From CAWAND01 sp963783335 (GTDB lineage Bacteria; Chloroflexota; Anaerolineae; Anaerolineales; E44-bin32): a stretch of 64,000 nt of DNA. Position numbers and translations under genes: made by a program. The notes beneath the pieces are model-generated. The model was not told where the DNA came from. It did no database searches and saw only the letters and a program-made list of their open reading frames with translations. The stretch covers positions 930,001-994,000 of the forward strand of contig CAWAND010000010.1 in NCBI GenBank assembly GCA_963783335.1, in the 5' to 3' direction. Shown here piece by piece: positions 52,585 to 61,444 of the stretch. Position 1 is the first letter of the stretch, and every line of letters begins with the position of its first letter.

Positions 52585-52645
52585 TGACCCGGCGCATTCA
52601 GCCCCTTCGCGGAAAGGCGGTCGCGCCCGCTGAAATGCCAATGTG

Positions 52646-52680
52646 GGCCTCACCGCAGACGCGTGTGGTGAGGCCTCTTT
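52646..52680 (+). terminator. Riboswitch-controlled terminator
   Basis: GGCCTCACC (52646-52654) pairs with GGTGAGGCC (52667-52675), then TCTTT. It lies between the riboswitch and the first gene, so it fits a transcriptional expression platform. Confidence 0.78.
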
Positions 52681-52737
52681 CGTTGCCCTGGCCGGCCTAC
52701 GCCCCGTAGAAGCTTGCTGAAGACTGGAGGCCTCACG

Positions 52738-53796
52738 GTGAACAGGCTGGCTCGATTGTGCTTGGTGGCGATGCTGTTGCCTTCACTTGCGTTTTCAACC
52801 CGATCGGCGGCGGCTGCCCCATCGGAAGGATTAGCAGAGGCCGTGAGCTGGCTGCATACCCAGCAGCAGGCTGATGGCGGCTTCTCAAATGGGGTGTCAG
52901 AGGGGAGCGATTTGGCCACCACCGCCGACGCCGTGGTGGCGATGGTCAGCGCCGGGGAATCCCCCTCGGATTGGGTTGGTGCCGGAAACTCGCCGCTGGA
53001 CTATCTGGCCCAAGCGGCCACCCAGCTCGACGCCGGGGATACCGGAAGGATGGCCAAGTTGATCATGGCTGTTCAGGCCGCCGGCGGCAACCCGCGGGAC
53101 TTGGCCGGACAAGATTGGGTGGACAACCTGGAAAGCGGTTGGGATGCGGAAAGCGGATTGTACGCCGGGGACGTCTACGCCGGCGCACTGGCCCTCCTGG
53201 CGCTGCACGCCGCCGGAAAAGAACCGGATCCCCAAGCCGTCAAAGGGCTGCTGAGCTACCGTCTCCCGGATGGTTCGTTTTCGTTCAATGGAGACCCCAC
53301 ACCTGGTTCGGGGGATTCCAACACCACTGCCTTGGTGGTCCAGGCATTGGTAGCTGTCGGAGCAGGGGCAGACAGCCTGGCACCTTCATTGGCTTACTTC
53401 CGCGCCAAGCAGAATCCGGATGGGGGCTGGACCTACCAGAAGCCCAGCCCGTACGGTGAGGCCACCGACGCCAACTCCACGGCACTCGTGCTCCAAGCGC
53501 TCTTGGCGGCAGGGGAATCGCCGGAAGATTGGGGCAATCCTGCCCGGTCTTTGCTCGCACTGCAGACCGACAACGGTGGGATGGCTTTCAACGCCGAAAC
53601 CCCCGGCGACAACCTCCTGGCAACGGTTCAGGCCATCCCGGCCTTGGCGGGTGCCTCCCTGGCGGAGCTTCGCCAAATAGCTGCTCCAGCCGGACAAGCC
53701 GGAAACCGCGCACCCTTCCCGCTTGTGGTGGTCGTGCTTGAGATTCTGATCATCCTCTTGGTTGGAGCGGCAATTGCCAATCGCAAGGCGGGCTGA
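52738..53796 (+). CDS. Secreted, C-terminally anchored alpha/alpha-barrel protein, candidate cobalamin-capture protein
   Basis: 352 residues from GTG 52738 (GGAGG 8 nt upstream). Signal peptide (1-26); four to five repeats of the prenyltransferase/squalene-cyclase or transcobalamin type: WLHTQQQADGGFS, LLSYRLPDGSFSFNG, YFRAKQNPDGGWTYQ, LLALQTDNGGMAFNA. Each repeat is followed by a TALVVQAL-type helix. A C-terminal membrane helix (about 325-347) precedes NRKAG. The cyclase DxDD motif is absent. It lies under a B12 riboswitch and ahead of ECF transporter genes. Eukaryotic intrinsic factor and transcobalamin use this fold to bind B12, so a B12 capture role is inferred. Confidence 0.8.
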   Translation: MNRLARLCLVAMLLPSLAFSTRSAAAAPSEGLAEAVSWLHTQQQADGGFSNGVSEGSDLATTADAVVAMVSAGESPSDWVGAGNSPLDYLAQAATQLDAGDTGRMAKLIMAVQAAGGNPRDLAGQDWVDNLESGWDAESGLYAGDVYAGALALLALHAAGKEPDPQAVKGLLSYRLPDGSFSFNGDPTPGSGDSNTTALVVQALVAVGAGADSLAPSLAYFRAKQNPDGGWTYQKPSPYGEATDANSTALVLQALLAAGESPEDWGNPARSLLALQTDNGGMAFNAETPGDNLLATVQAIPALAGASLAELRQIAAPAGQAGNRAPFPLVVVVLEILIILLVGAAIANRKAG

Positions 53797-53797
53797 C

Positions 53798-54841
53798 GTG
53801 CCGGATGCCGACGCGGCCGAGGGTGACCGTACCGTCCTGGGGGACGGACGTCGATGGCGGGGACACCCTGGGGCTTGGATCGCTTGGGCGGCGGCCGGGG
53901 CAGGTATTGCCCTGCTGTCCCGAAACCCTTGGCAGCTGCTGCTGGTCATGGTGACTGCCCTTGCGGCCCGCTTTCGGCTCTCGGACCGGCCACCGGGTCG
54001 CTCAGATGCGGCGCTGTATTTGGGGCTTTTGGCCTTCCCCACTCTGCTCAATTTCGCACTGAGCCGCACGGGTTCAACTGTTCTCTGGCGTCTCTCGATC
54101 CCATGGATCGGAGGGCCCTTCACGCTGGAGGCGCTTCTGTTTGGGGTGGTCGCCGGGATCCAGATAGCCACGCTCCTGGCGGTGATGATGGCATTCAGTG
54201 GGGCGGTGTCCAGCACCGATCTGCTGAGACGGGTCCCAAGCGGTCTGTACCCGGTTGGCCTGACGGCGTCCATCGGGCTTACCTTTGCGCCTCAGGCCCG
54301 GCGCACCTTCCATGAGATCCGTGAGGCCCAGGAGGTGCGCGGATATCAAGCCCGGGGCTGGCGCGATCTTCCGCAGCTGGTCGTGCCGATGGTGGTGATG
54401 TCCTTGGAGAACGCTCTGGCCCTGGGAGAATCTCTCGCCAGCCGCGGCTGGGGGCAGAGCCGGCGGGGGCACATCGGGCGTTGGGGAATGTTGGCTGCGT
54501 GGCTGCTCCTGGCTGGCGGGCTTGTGCTGTGGTTGGTGGCCCCAGACCTTGCCTGGCTGAGCCTGCTTTCGCTTGCGTTTGGATTGGGGACATTCGTCGG
54601 CCTGGCTCGCGCCATGGGGCGTCCAACTCGCTTCCGACCAGACATATGGGACCGGCGCGCCACTTGGGTGACGGGCCTTTGTCTGGGCAGCCTGGCTGTG
54701 TACGTCGCCGTCACGTGGCTTCAGCCCAGTCTTCTCGTGTACTACCCATACCCGACCGCAGCCTGGCCGGAAGTGCATTGGCCGCTGCTGTTGGCTTGCC
54801 TGCCATTGGGCCTGCCAGCACTGGTGTTTGGCCGTGCTTGA
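53798..54841 (+). CDS. ecfT: ECF transporter transmembrane T component
   Basis: 347 residues from GTG 53798, 1 bp after the preceding stop. Six to seven membrane helices, with the ATPase-coupling motifs in EIREAQEVRGYQARGWRD and ESLASRGWG (the ARG-type pair). It transmits ATP-driven motion to an S component. The C-terminus has two extra helices. The riboswitch implies cobalamin as cargo. The stop overlaps the start of the ATPase gene. Confidence 0.87.
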   Translation: MPDADAAEGDRTVLGDGRRWRGHPGAWIAWAAAGAGIALLSRNPWQLLLVMVTALAARFRLSDRPPGRSDAALYLGLLAFPTLLNFALSRTGSTVLWRLSIPWIGGPFTLEALLFGVVAGIQIATLLAVMMAFSGAVSSTDLLRRVPSGLYPVGLTASIGLTFAPQARRTFHEIREAQEVRGYQARGWRDLPQLVVPMVVMSLENALALGESLASRGWGQSRRGHIGRWGMLAAWLLLAGGLVLWLVAPDLAWLSLLSLAFGLGTFVGLARAMGRPTRFRPDIWDRRATWVTGLCLGSLAVYVAVTWLQPSLLVYYPYPTAAWPEVHWPLLLACLPLGLPALVFGRA

Positions 54842-56456
54842 GTTCCGGCACCTCACCTACACGTACCCGGGGGGCGAGCGTCCTGCACTGGAGGATGTCA
54901 GCCTGGAAGTGCGGCCGGGAGACCTGGTGGCGGTGGTGGGTCGCTCCGGATGCGGCAAGTCATCCCTCCTGTGGTCAGTGAACGGGCTGATCCCCCATTT
55001 TTATGGGGGCCGCTATGGCGGCGAGGTCTTGGTACACGGGGTCAGCACGCGTCGATCGACGCCGCAGGATATTGCCGCCCACGTGGGCACCGTTTTCCAG
55101 GAGCCCGCCCGCCGTTTTGTCAGCCAGTCGGTGCTGGATGAGATCGCCTTCGGCCTGGAGATCGCCGGAGAGTCGGCAAACACCCTGAGGCGCCGGGTGG
55201 AGGAGGTGGTTGAACGATTGGAACTGGGTGGTCTGGTGCATCGTCCATTGGACCAGATGTCGGGCGGCGAGCAGCAGCGCGTGGCCTTGGCGGCGGCCCT
55301 GGCGAGCGGCCCAGAGCTTTTGCTTCTGGACGAGCCGACGTCCCAACTTGATCGGCGCGGCTCGGTGGAACTGTTTGCGTGGCTGGCGGACCGGGCAAGT
55401 CGAGACGGCGCCACGACGCTCGTGGCCGAGCATCGTCTGGAGGAATTGGTGGGCGTGGCCACAAGGGCGGCCTATCTGAATGAGCAAGGCGGCCTGGAGG
55501 CGGCGGGCGCGGCGGCAGACATTTGGCCTCGGATGCCATATGCTGCGCCATTGGCCCTGGCGCTTCGCCGCTTCGGCATAGACGAGCGCGACCCGAACAG
55601 TCTGGGCCGCCTGCGCCAGATCCTCGGCGATCTGGACAACGACGGCCGCAACGGGCGGAATCCCAAATCAGGGTCCGTCATACTGGCAGGCCGAGGCTTG
55701 CGAGCCGGCTATGACGGCAGGCCCGCCCTGAGTGATGTAGATGTCGAATTGGCTGAAGGGACGGTGTCCGCCGTTGTGGGAGAGAACGGTTCGGGCAAAA
55801 CGACTCTGCTCCGGGCGCTTGTGGGCCTCATGCCGCTCGAGCACGGTGAAGTCTTCTTTCAGGGGAGGCGCATCGACGGCCGCCCGGTGTCGGAGTTGGC
55901 CGGCGCCATCGGATACGTGCCGCAATGGCCTTCGGCGCTGTTGTTCGCCGACAGTGTGAGGGAGGAGCTCCGATTCACTCTGGCCCAGCTCGAGGGAGGA
56001 GACTCAGGACGGGATCGGGTGGACGAGCTCCTGGCACGGCTGGGCTTGGTCGATGTGGCGGATCGCTATCCTCGTGATCTCTCGGCCGGACAGCGTCAGC
56101 GAGTGGCGCTGGCGGCGGTGCTGATCGCGCGGCCAGCGGTCCTTCTGCTGGATGAACCTACGCTTGGGATGGATCCCGTCGCCAAGCGTCACCTGATTGG
56201 GCTTCTCCGCAGTCTGGCGGCTGACGGAGCCGCCATCGCCGTCGCCACCCACGATGTTGAATTCGCCGCAGGTGTGGCGGAGAACACGATCATGCTGGAG
56301 GCGGGCCAGCTTGCCGATATTGGTCCGACCCACCAGACTTTGTTTCGGCGACCCGAGAATAGGACCGCCTTGCAGAAGCTGACCGGCCAACCGTGGCCAG
56401 CGACTGCCGAGGAAGCCGAGGTTATTAGTGAAGAATTTCACAAATCGAGTCCCTAG
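54834..56456 (+). CDS. ecfA: ECF transporter double ATPase (EcfA-EcfA' fusion)
   Basis: 540 residues from GTG 54834 (TTG 54828 is also possible). Two full ABC ATPase domains. First: Walker A GRSGCGKSS, signature MSGGEQQR, Walker B LLLLDEPTSQLD. Second from about residue 285: GENGSGKTT, LSAGQRQR, VLLLDEPTLGMD. Both sites are intact. Powers uptake with EcfT; no S component is encoded in the operon. The C-terminal codons overlap the HD-domain gene. Confidence 0.93.
   Translation: MLEFRHLTYTYPGGERPALEDVSLEVRPGDLVAVVGRSGCGKSSLLWSVNGLIPHFYGGRYGGEVLVHGVSTRRSTPQDIAAHVGTVFQEPARRFVSQSVLDEIAFGLEIAGESANTLRRRVEEVVERLELGGLVHRPLDQMSGGEQQRVALAAALASGPELLLLDEPTSQLDRRGSVELFAWLADRASRDGATTLVAEHRLEELVGVATRAAYLNEQGGLEAAGAAADIWPRMPYAAPLALALRRFGIDERDPNSLGRLRQILGDLDNDGRNGRNPKSGSVILAGRGLRAGYDGRPALSDVDVELAEGTVSAVVGENGSGKTTLLRALVGLMPLEHGEVFFQGRRIDGRPVSELAGAIGYVPQWPSALLFADSVREELRFTLAQLEGGDSGRDRVDELLARLGLVDVADRYPRDLSAGQRQRVALAAVLIARPAVLLLDEPTLGMDPVAKRHLIGLLRSLAADGAAIAVATHDVEFAAGVAENTIMLEAGQLADIGPTHQTLFRRPENRTALQKLTGQPWPATAEEAEVISEEFHKSSP
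56425..56444. promoter_or_regulatory. Palindrome TTAGTGA-AGAATT-TCACAAA
   Basis: One arm mismatch from the recurrent motif; the inner bases (GTGAA-GAAT-TTCAC) match a Rex-type dyad. It lies on the end of ecfA and the start codon of the HD gene. Confidence 0.55.
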
Positions 56457-57093
56457 CGTAGAAGAAGCAGAAGCCTGGTACCCGGCAGAGGATCCTGTGC
56501 ACGGGTTTGATCATGTCCAGCGAGTCTTGGCGATGGCGCTCCGACTGGGTCGGGCGCTGGACGCTGATCTTGAAATCCTTCAGGCGGCAGCCCTGCTGCA
56601 TGACGCCGCCGGTGCGGTGCCGACGACCGGTTCGGAAGGCGAAGGGAGGGCGACGCACGAGCAGGCCTCGGCAGCCTTTGCTCGCACGGTCCTTGAGGAG
56701 GAGGGTTGGGAGGCCGCCCGGATCGAGGCCGTAACACACTGCATCCGTGCTCATCGCTACCGGTCAGCCGAGGCTCCCGAGACTGTGGAGGCCAAAATCC
56801 TGTATGACGCCGACAAGCTGGATGTCCTGGGTGCCTTCGGCATAGCGCGCACCATCGGCTATGCCGTGCAAGCTGGACAACCGATCTACGCCAGGCCGTC
56901 GGCACAGTTTGTGGCTACCGGTGAGGCGATCGAGGGGGAGCCTCACAGCGCCTATCATGAATACTTGTTCAAGCTGCGCCATGTGGTTGACCGACTGCAC
57001 ACTCACCAAGCGCGAAAGGTGGCGGAAGAGCGGGTTGCGCTGCTGGACGGCTTCTTCGACGGGCTGGACCGGGAAGCGCGCGGCGAAGGTTGA
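56428..57093 (+). CDS. HD-domain phosphohydrolase
   Basis: 221 residues, GTG start inside the end of ecfA. Metal-binding HD motifs: HGFDHVQRVLAMA, LLHDAAG, HCIRAHRYR and YDADKLDVLGAFG. Similar to YedJ/YpgQ-type (d)NTP or nucleotide phosphohydrolases. The substrate is unknown, and any link to cobalamin is only positional. Confidence 0.87.
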   Translation: MKNFTNRVPSVEEAEAWYPAEDPVHGFDHVQRVLAMALRLGRALDADLEILQAAALLHDAAGAVPTTGSEGEGRATHEQASAAFARTVLEEEGWEAARIEAVTHCIRAHRYRSAEAPETVEAKILYDADKLDVLGAFGIARTIGYAVQAGQPIYARPSAQFVATGEAIEGEPHSAYHEYLFKLRHVVDRLHTHQARKVAEERVALLDGFFDGLDREARGEG

Positions 57094-57120
57094 CCCCCGA
57101 CGGGCTGCGGGTGCTCCAAA

Positions 57121-57149
57121 TTGACCACGCCCCATCAGGCTGGTATGAT
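57121..57149 (+). promoter_or_regulatory. surE promoter
   Basis: TTGACC (57121-57126), exactly 17 bp, TATGAT (57144-57149). The predicted start near 57156 is about 4 nt before the ATG at 57160. Confidence 0.72.
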
Positions 57150-57159
57150 TTGGCCCGAG

Positions 57160-57987
57160 ATGTCATCTTCTAGCGACCCCCAGATTCTGCTCACAAATGA
57201 CGATGGGATCAAGTCCCCGGGATTGTGGGCCGCCGCCGAAGCCCTGTCTGGCCTCGGCTTCGTGACGGTCGCCGCACCGCGTGACCAGGCGTCGGGGAGC
57301 GGACGAAGCAAGCCGCAGATTTCTGACGGTGCCATCAACGAAGAAGAGCTGAACGTCAAAGGCCAAAGGTGGAAAGTGTACGCGGTCGGCGGGAGCCCGG
57401 CCCAAGCCGTGCAGCATGGCATCCTGGAGCTGATGCCTCGCCAGCCCGATCTGGTCGTCGCCGGGATCAACTATGGCGAGAACGTGACCACCAGCATCAC
57501 CGTATCTGGCACGGTGGGCGCGGCGATGGAAGGCGCGGCGCTTGGCATTCCCTCGCTGGCCGTGTCGCTTGAGACCGACCGGGAATTTCATCTCTCTTAT
57601 TCGCGGGACATCGACTTCAGTGCCGCATCCCACTTTTTGGCCATATTCGCCCGGCTGCTGCTGGATGGTTTCCACGCCGAGGATATCGACCTGCTGAAGG
57701 TGGACGTGCCATCAAACGCGACAACGGAGACACCCTGGCAAATCACAAGGCTTTCCCGAGGAAGGTACTACCTGCCAAAGAAGCCGGTTCGCGAGCGCCT
57801 GGATGCACCGGCTGATTTGGATTACGAAGTGGTCGGCGATTTGTCCGAGCATGGTGACGATTCGGATGCGCATGTGCTGCGCGTCGAAAGGCGCGTGGCG
57901 GTCACGCCAATCAGCCTGGACATGACCTCGCGCGTCGGCCTTGGCGACCTTGACAAGCGGCTGCGACAGGCCATGGATGACGCTTAG
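57160..57987 (+). CDS. surE: 5'/3'-nucleotidase SurE
   Basis: 275 residues from ATG 57160; the frame open from 57121 includes the promoter and is not used. Metal site ILLTNDDGIKSPG, with the Ser/Asn ligands in PRDQASGSGRSKP and VVAGINYGENVTTSITVSGT. GAAMEGAALGIPSLAVSL is also typical. Dephosphorylates nucleoside monophosphates and short polyphosphates. Confidence 0.95.
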   Translation: MSSSSDPQILLTNDDGIKSPGLWAAAEALSGLGFVTVAAPRDQASGSGRSKPQISDGAINEEELNVKGQRWKVYAVGGSPAQAVQHGILELMPRQPDLVVAGINYGENVTTSITVSGTVGAAMEGAALGIPSLAVSLETDREFHLSYSRDIDFSAASHFLAIFARLLLDGFHAEDIDLLKVDVPSNATTETPWQITRLSRGRYYLPKKPVRERLDAPADLDYEVVGDLSEHGDDSDAHVLRVERRVAVTPISLDMTSRVGLGDLDKRLRQAMDDA

Positions 57988-58031
57988 TCGGCACCAAGCA
58001 ATCTCTTCGAGAACTCCCCAACTCAGGTAGG

Positions 58032-58844
58032 TCACCCCCCACGCTGGGCCAGTGCTTTCAGCATGGCGGCATGTATGCGTCCATTGGTCGCCAGAACAGA
58101 AACCCCCTCAGAACCGACAAAGCTAGGCGGCTCTCGGTCGGTCGTCTTAGAAACCGTGCCTCCCGCTTCGCTTACGAGCAGCGTCCCGGCTGCCACATCC
58201 CACGGATACGAGAGCAGCTCCCAGTAGCCGTCAAATCTTCCGGCAGCCACATAGGCCAGATCGAGGGCGGCTGAGCCAAGCCGCCGCACGCCTTGGGTGC
58301 GCAGTGCGAAGGCGGCATAGTTCTCCAAATTGTTTTCCTCGGTCGTCCGTACATCGTACGGGAAGCCGGTGGTGAGCAGACTGCGGTTGAGATCAGGAGT
58401 CTCGGAAACCTGGATCGACCGGCCGTTAAGCAGAGCCCCTTGGCCAAGGGCCGCCTGAAAGAGCTCATTGCGCACCGGATCGAAGACCACGCCCAGGCGG
58501 ACGCCTGATGAGTCGGCAAAGGCAATCGAGACGGAAAAGAAGGGTATGCCATGGGCGAAGTTGGTTGTGCCGTCGAGCGGATCGATGATCCAGGTCCCTT
58601 CGACCCCGGCGCGTCCCCCGCTTTCCTCCGCTAGGAATCCATCCTCCGGGAATCGCGCCCGGAGGACATCGAGCACCGTCTCTTCCGCCTCGAGGTCGAT
58701 CTCGGTCAACAGGTCGGTGTCGGCACTCTTGGTGCGGATGGTGTGGGGTTCCCCCAGCCCTTTCATCAGGATGGCGCCGGCGGTGCGGGCTGCGTCAAGC
58801 GCGGCCGTCATTCGGTCTTTTAGGTTCGAGGCGTCGTTCAGCAC
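58032..58844 (-). CDS. Inositol monophosphatase-family phosphatase
   Basis: 270 residues from GTG 58844 (AAGGAGA upstream); the frame open to 58994 would overlap the neighbour. Li+-sensitive phosphatase motifs: LAEESGG, WIIDPLDGTTNFAHG and YPWDVAAGTLLVSEAGG. May act on inositol phosphates, 3'-phosphoadenosine phosphates or sugar phosphates; SuhB-like length. Confidence 0.92.
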   Translation of the reverse strand: MLNDASNLKDRMTAALDAARTAGAILMKGLGEPHTIRTKSADTDLLTEIDLEAEETVLDVLRARFPEDGFLAEESGGRAGVEGTWIIDPLDGTTNFAHGIPFFSVSIAFADSSGVRLGVVFDPVRNELFQAALGQGALLNGRSIQVSETPDLNRSLLTTGFPYDVRTTEENNLENYAAFALRTQGVRRLGSAALDLAYVAAGRFDGYWELLSYPWDVAAGTLLVSEAGGTVSKTTDREPPSFVGSEGVSVLATNGRIHAAMLKALAQRGG

Positions 58845-58893
58845 CTTGTTGATTCTCTCCTTTGGCGCATCATGGTCATTATTGTGCCCAGGC

Positions 58894-60150
58894 TCAGCCC
58901 AGGAACCAGAAAACAACGTAGAGTGAACTGAAGATGATCTGCAGTGACAGACTGATTGAGAAGTAGGCAAACCTGAACCGTCGGGAGCGGCCAACCAGCC
59001 AGTTTGCCAAGATGATGAAACCGGGAAAAAGAACCAAGACGTAGCGGGCGATTGACCGCCATGCAGAGGCTTCGAAGGTATGGACCCCGGTGAACAGGAT
59101 CAGGTTGGCTCCCATATAGAGCAGCCATTCGCCAAGACGCCAGCGGGGACGGATCAGCATGGCTGCAAGCAGGGCGGCGAAAAGCAGGGCACTGGCGGTT
59201 TCCAGCCCGGTCAGGAACTCCGGCTTGTTAATCACCTGTACCACCGCGTAGTAGATCCCATAGATCGGGCCGACCCAGGTAAGCTTGGATTCGGTCTGCA
59301 GAATGGTGGCCATCGGCGGGAAGCCGGCGGTCGCACGCCACGCTTGAAAGCTCAAGCCTCCCGCCACGGCCAGCCCGGCGCTGACCAGGCTCGGGATGAG
59401 GGCGCCTATTGAGTGAGCTCCTTTGTTACGGCGCCACTGGATCCAGCCCAGCCACGCCAAGGCCGCTGCGGAGAGCATGCCCGGCCCGCGTGTCAGACTG
59501 GCAAGAAATGCCGCAGGCCCAGCCAACCACCAGCGCCGGCGATAGGCTGCCAAGAAGGCGGCCAGGGTGAGGCCGATGAAGAGTGACTCGGTGTAGGGGG
59601 CCATCAGAAAGAAAGCCGTCGGGTAAGCGGCCATCACCAGCACAGACATCCGGGCAGTTGGCCTGCCAACAAGCTGATCGGCGATCAGATAGAGGAAGAC
59701 CAGCCCGGCGGCCGTGGCCAGTGTCGAAATGAGCAAACCGCCAGCCACATAATCATGGGTGAGCCAACGGCTGGCGGCCCCGACCAGAGAGGCATACAGA
59801 GGGTAATAGACGCTGTCAGGCACACCGACACCGAAATAGCCGAGGCGGGCCAGGTTGAGATGGTGGATGGCATCCCAGCGCGGCCAGACACCGAGGATGG
59901 CTTGACCCGCCCAGCTTGGATACCATGGCAGGCCGGCAAACAAATCGGCGCTCGGATTTGGGCCTAAGGGGAGATGGGGTGCGGCCACCAGCCAGACCGC
60001 TGCCGCCAGCACGCCGAGGCCGACGCGCCAGGCAAGGGTGACAGTCACGCCGAGTTTGAACGCCTCACGCCAAGGGAGGGGCCCCAGATCATTCTCGGGT
60101 TCCTTTGCCCTGCCTGCTGTTAAATCTCTACCCGAGGGATCTGGATCCAT
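58894..60150 (-). CDS. PIG-V-like membrane mannosyltransferase
   Basis: 418 residues, about ten transmembrane helices. The first lumenal loop has WPRWDAIHHLNLARLGY, a conserved Trp-Asp of GT-C enzymes, and later YPTAFFLMAPYTESLFIGLT as in the PIG-V family. Probably uses a polyprenyl-phosphate sugar to modify an extracytoplasmic lipid or protein. Substrate unknown. Confidence 0.82.
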   Translation of the reverse strand: MDPDPSGRDLTAGRAKEPENDLGPLPWREAFKLGVTVTLAWRVGLGVLAAAVWLVAAPHLPLGPNPSADLFAGLPWYPSWAGQAILGVWPRWDAIHHLNLARLGYFGVGVPDSVYYPLYASLVGAASRWLTHDYVAGGLLISTLATAAGLVFLYLIADQLVGRPTARMSVLVMAAYPTAFFLMAPYTESLFIGLTLAAFLAAYRRRWWLAGPAAFLASLTRGPGMLSAAALAWLGWIQWRRNKGAHSIGALIPSLVSAGLAVAGGLSFQAWRATAGFPPMATILQTESKLTWVGPIYGIYYAVVQVINKPEFLTGLETASALLFAALLAAMLIRPRWRLGEWLLYMGANLILFTGVHTFEASAWRSIARYVLVLFPGFIILANWLVGRSRRFRFAYFSISLSLQIIFSSLYVVFWFLG

Positions 60151-60208
60151 GAGACAGCTCTCTCCACTCCGTATGTCGACCTTGTGCCAGGATGGCCACG
60201 GTCAACTG

Positions 60209-61444
60209 TCAGGCGCGTTGCCAGACCGAAACGGTCTCAATGTGATAGGTCTGAGGGAAGAGGTCGATGGGGGTGCACTCCAGAAGCTCATACCCCCCAG
60301 CGGCCAAACCGCGACCATCCCGGGCAAGTGTGGCAGGGTCGCAAGAAACGTAAACCAGACGCCGCGGCGCATGCCGTAGAACACCCTCGACCACATCTGA
60401 TCCCAGTCCGGCGCGGGGCGGATCGACGATGATGACGTCGGCCTGCCGGCTGATGACCGGTAGGGCCTGCGCTACCGTGGCCTCATACAGCTCAACGCCA
60501 TCGAATGGGTCCAAGTTGGCCTCGAAATCGCGGCAGGCGGAAGTGGAGCCTTCTACCGCCACGATGGCGGCCCCTCTGGCGGCTGCGAACGCACTGAACA
60601 GGCCCACGCCTGCGTACAAGTCAAAGACCGTGTCGCCTTCAAGGACGTCGGCCGCAGTCATGACCTTGTCGACCAGACTTGGCGTCAGATGCGGGTTGAC
60701 CTGGAAGAACGATCCGGCCGAGACTTGGAAGCTCCGATCCAAGACGTCGAACACCAGTGGCTCGCCGCCGGCCAAGATCCAGCTTCCTTCAGGCGTAATC
60801 CAAACGATGCTCGCCGGCAGTCCGATCTCGATCGCCTGATCGGGAGGCTGGTCGGCATAGAACACGATCATATTCTGCCCATCGGCGCTCTGGACGTCAA
60901 CTCGGACCACCCCTTCCAGTTCCGCCACATCCAGGCTCTGCCAAAGCTGATCAACGGCTGGGATCGGCAGGTGGCACTCGTCGATGGCGAACACGCGGTC
61001 GCCTGCGGCTGCGACGTAGCCCAGGCGTCCCTCAGGGGTCACGTGCAAGCTCAAGCGAGAGCGGTAGTGCCAAGGGTCCGGACAGGGGACAGTCTGGTTG
61101 ATCTTCGGGGAGTCAAGGCCACCTAATCGCTGCAGCTGATCCCGCACGATGCGGGCCTTGGCCTGAAGCTGGGCGTCGTAGCCCATGTGTTGATAGTGGC
61201 AACCGCCACACACCTGATAGTGCCTGCAGGCCGGTGGAACGCGCTCGGACGATGGCTCGATCACGGACAGGAGGCCGGCGCGCGCCCACCGCTTGTGTTC
61301 CTCCAGAAGTTCAACCTGGACCGTCTCGCCGTCCATGCTGTAAGGTACAAACACGACCCGCCCATCGCTGTCCCGAGCAAAGGCTTCACCGCCGTAGGCG
61401 TAACCCGTGAGGGTCAACTGAATAGGTTCGCCGAGTGTGCTCAT
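60209..61444 (-). CDS. rlmD: RlmD/RumA-family 23S rRNA (uracil-C5) methyltransferase
   Basis: 411 residues from ATG 61444. N-terminal TRAM domain (1-60), an iron-sulfur cluster motif CRHYQVCGGCHYQHM with a further Cys (VPCPDPWHYRSR), SAM site FDLYAGVGLFSAFAA, and catalytic Cys in YVSCDPATLARD. Methylates uracil in rRNA or tRNA; RlmD versus TrmA-like paralogue is not certain. Overlaps the CPBP gene by 4 bp. Confidence 0.88.
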   Translation of the reverse strand: MSTLGEPIQLTLTGYAYGGEAFARDSDGRVVFVPYSMDGETVQVELLEEHKRWARAGLLSVIEPSSERVPPACRHYQVCGGCHYQHMGYDAQLQAKARIVRDQLQRLGGLDSPKINQTVPCPDPWHYRSRLSLHVTPEGRLGYVAAAGDRVFAIDECHLPIPAVDQLWQSLDVAELEGVVRVDVQSADGQNMIVFYADQPPDQAIEIGLPASIVWITPEGSWILAGGEPLVFDVLDRSFQVSAGSFFQVNPHLTPSLVDKVMTAADVLEGDTVFDLYAGVGLFSAFAAARGAAIVAVEGSTSACRDFEANLDPFDGVELYEATVAQALPVISRQADVIIVDPPRAGLGSDVVEGVLRHAPRRLVYVSCDPATLARDGRGLAAGGYELLECTPIDLFPQTYHIETVSVWQRA

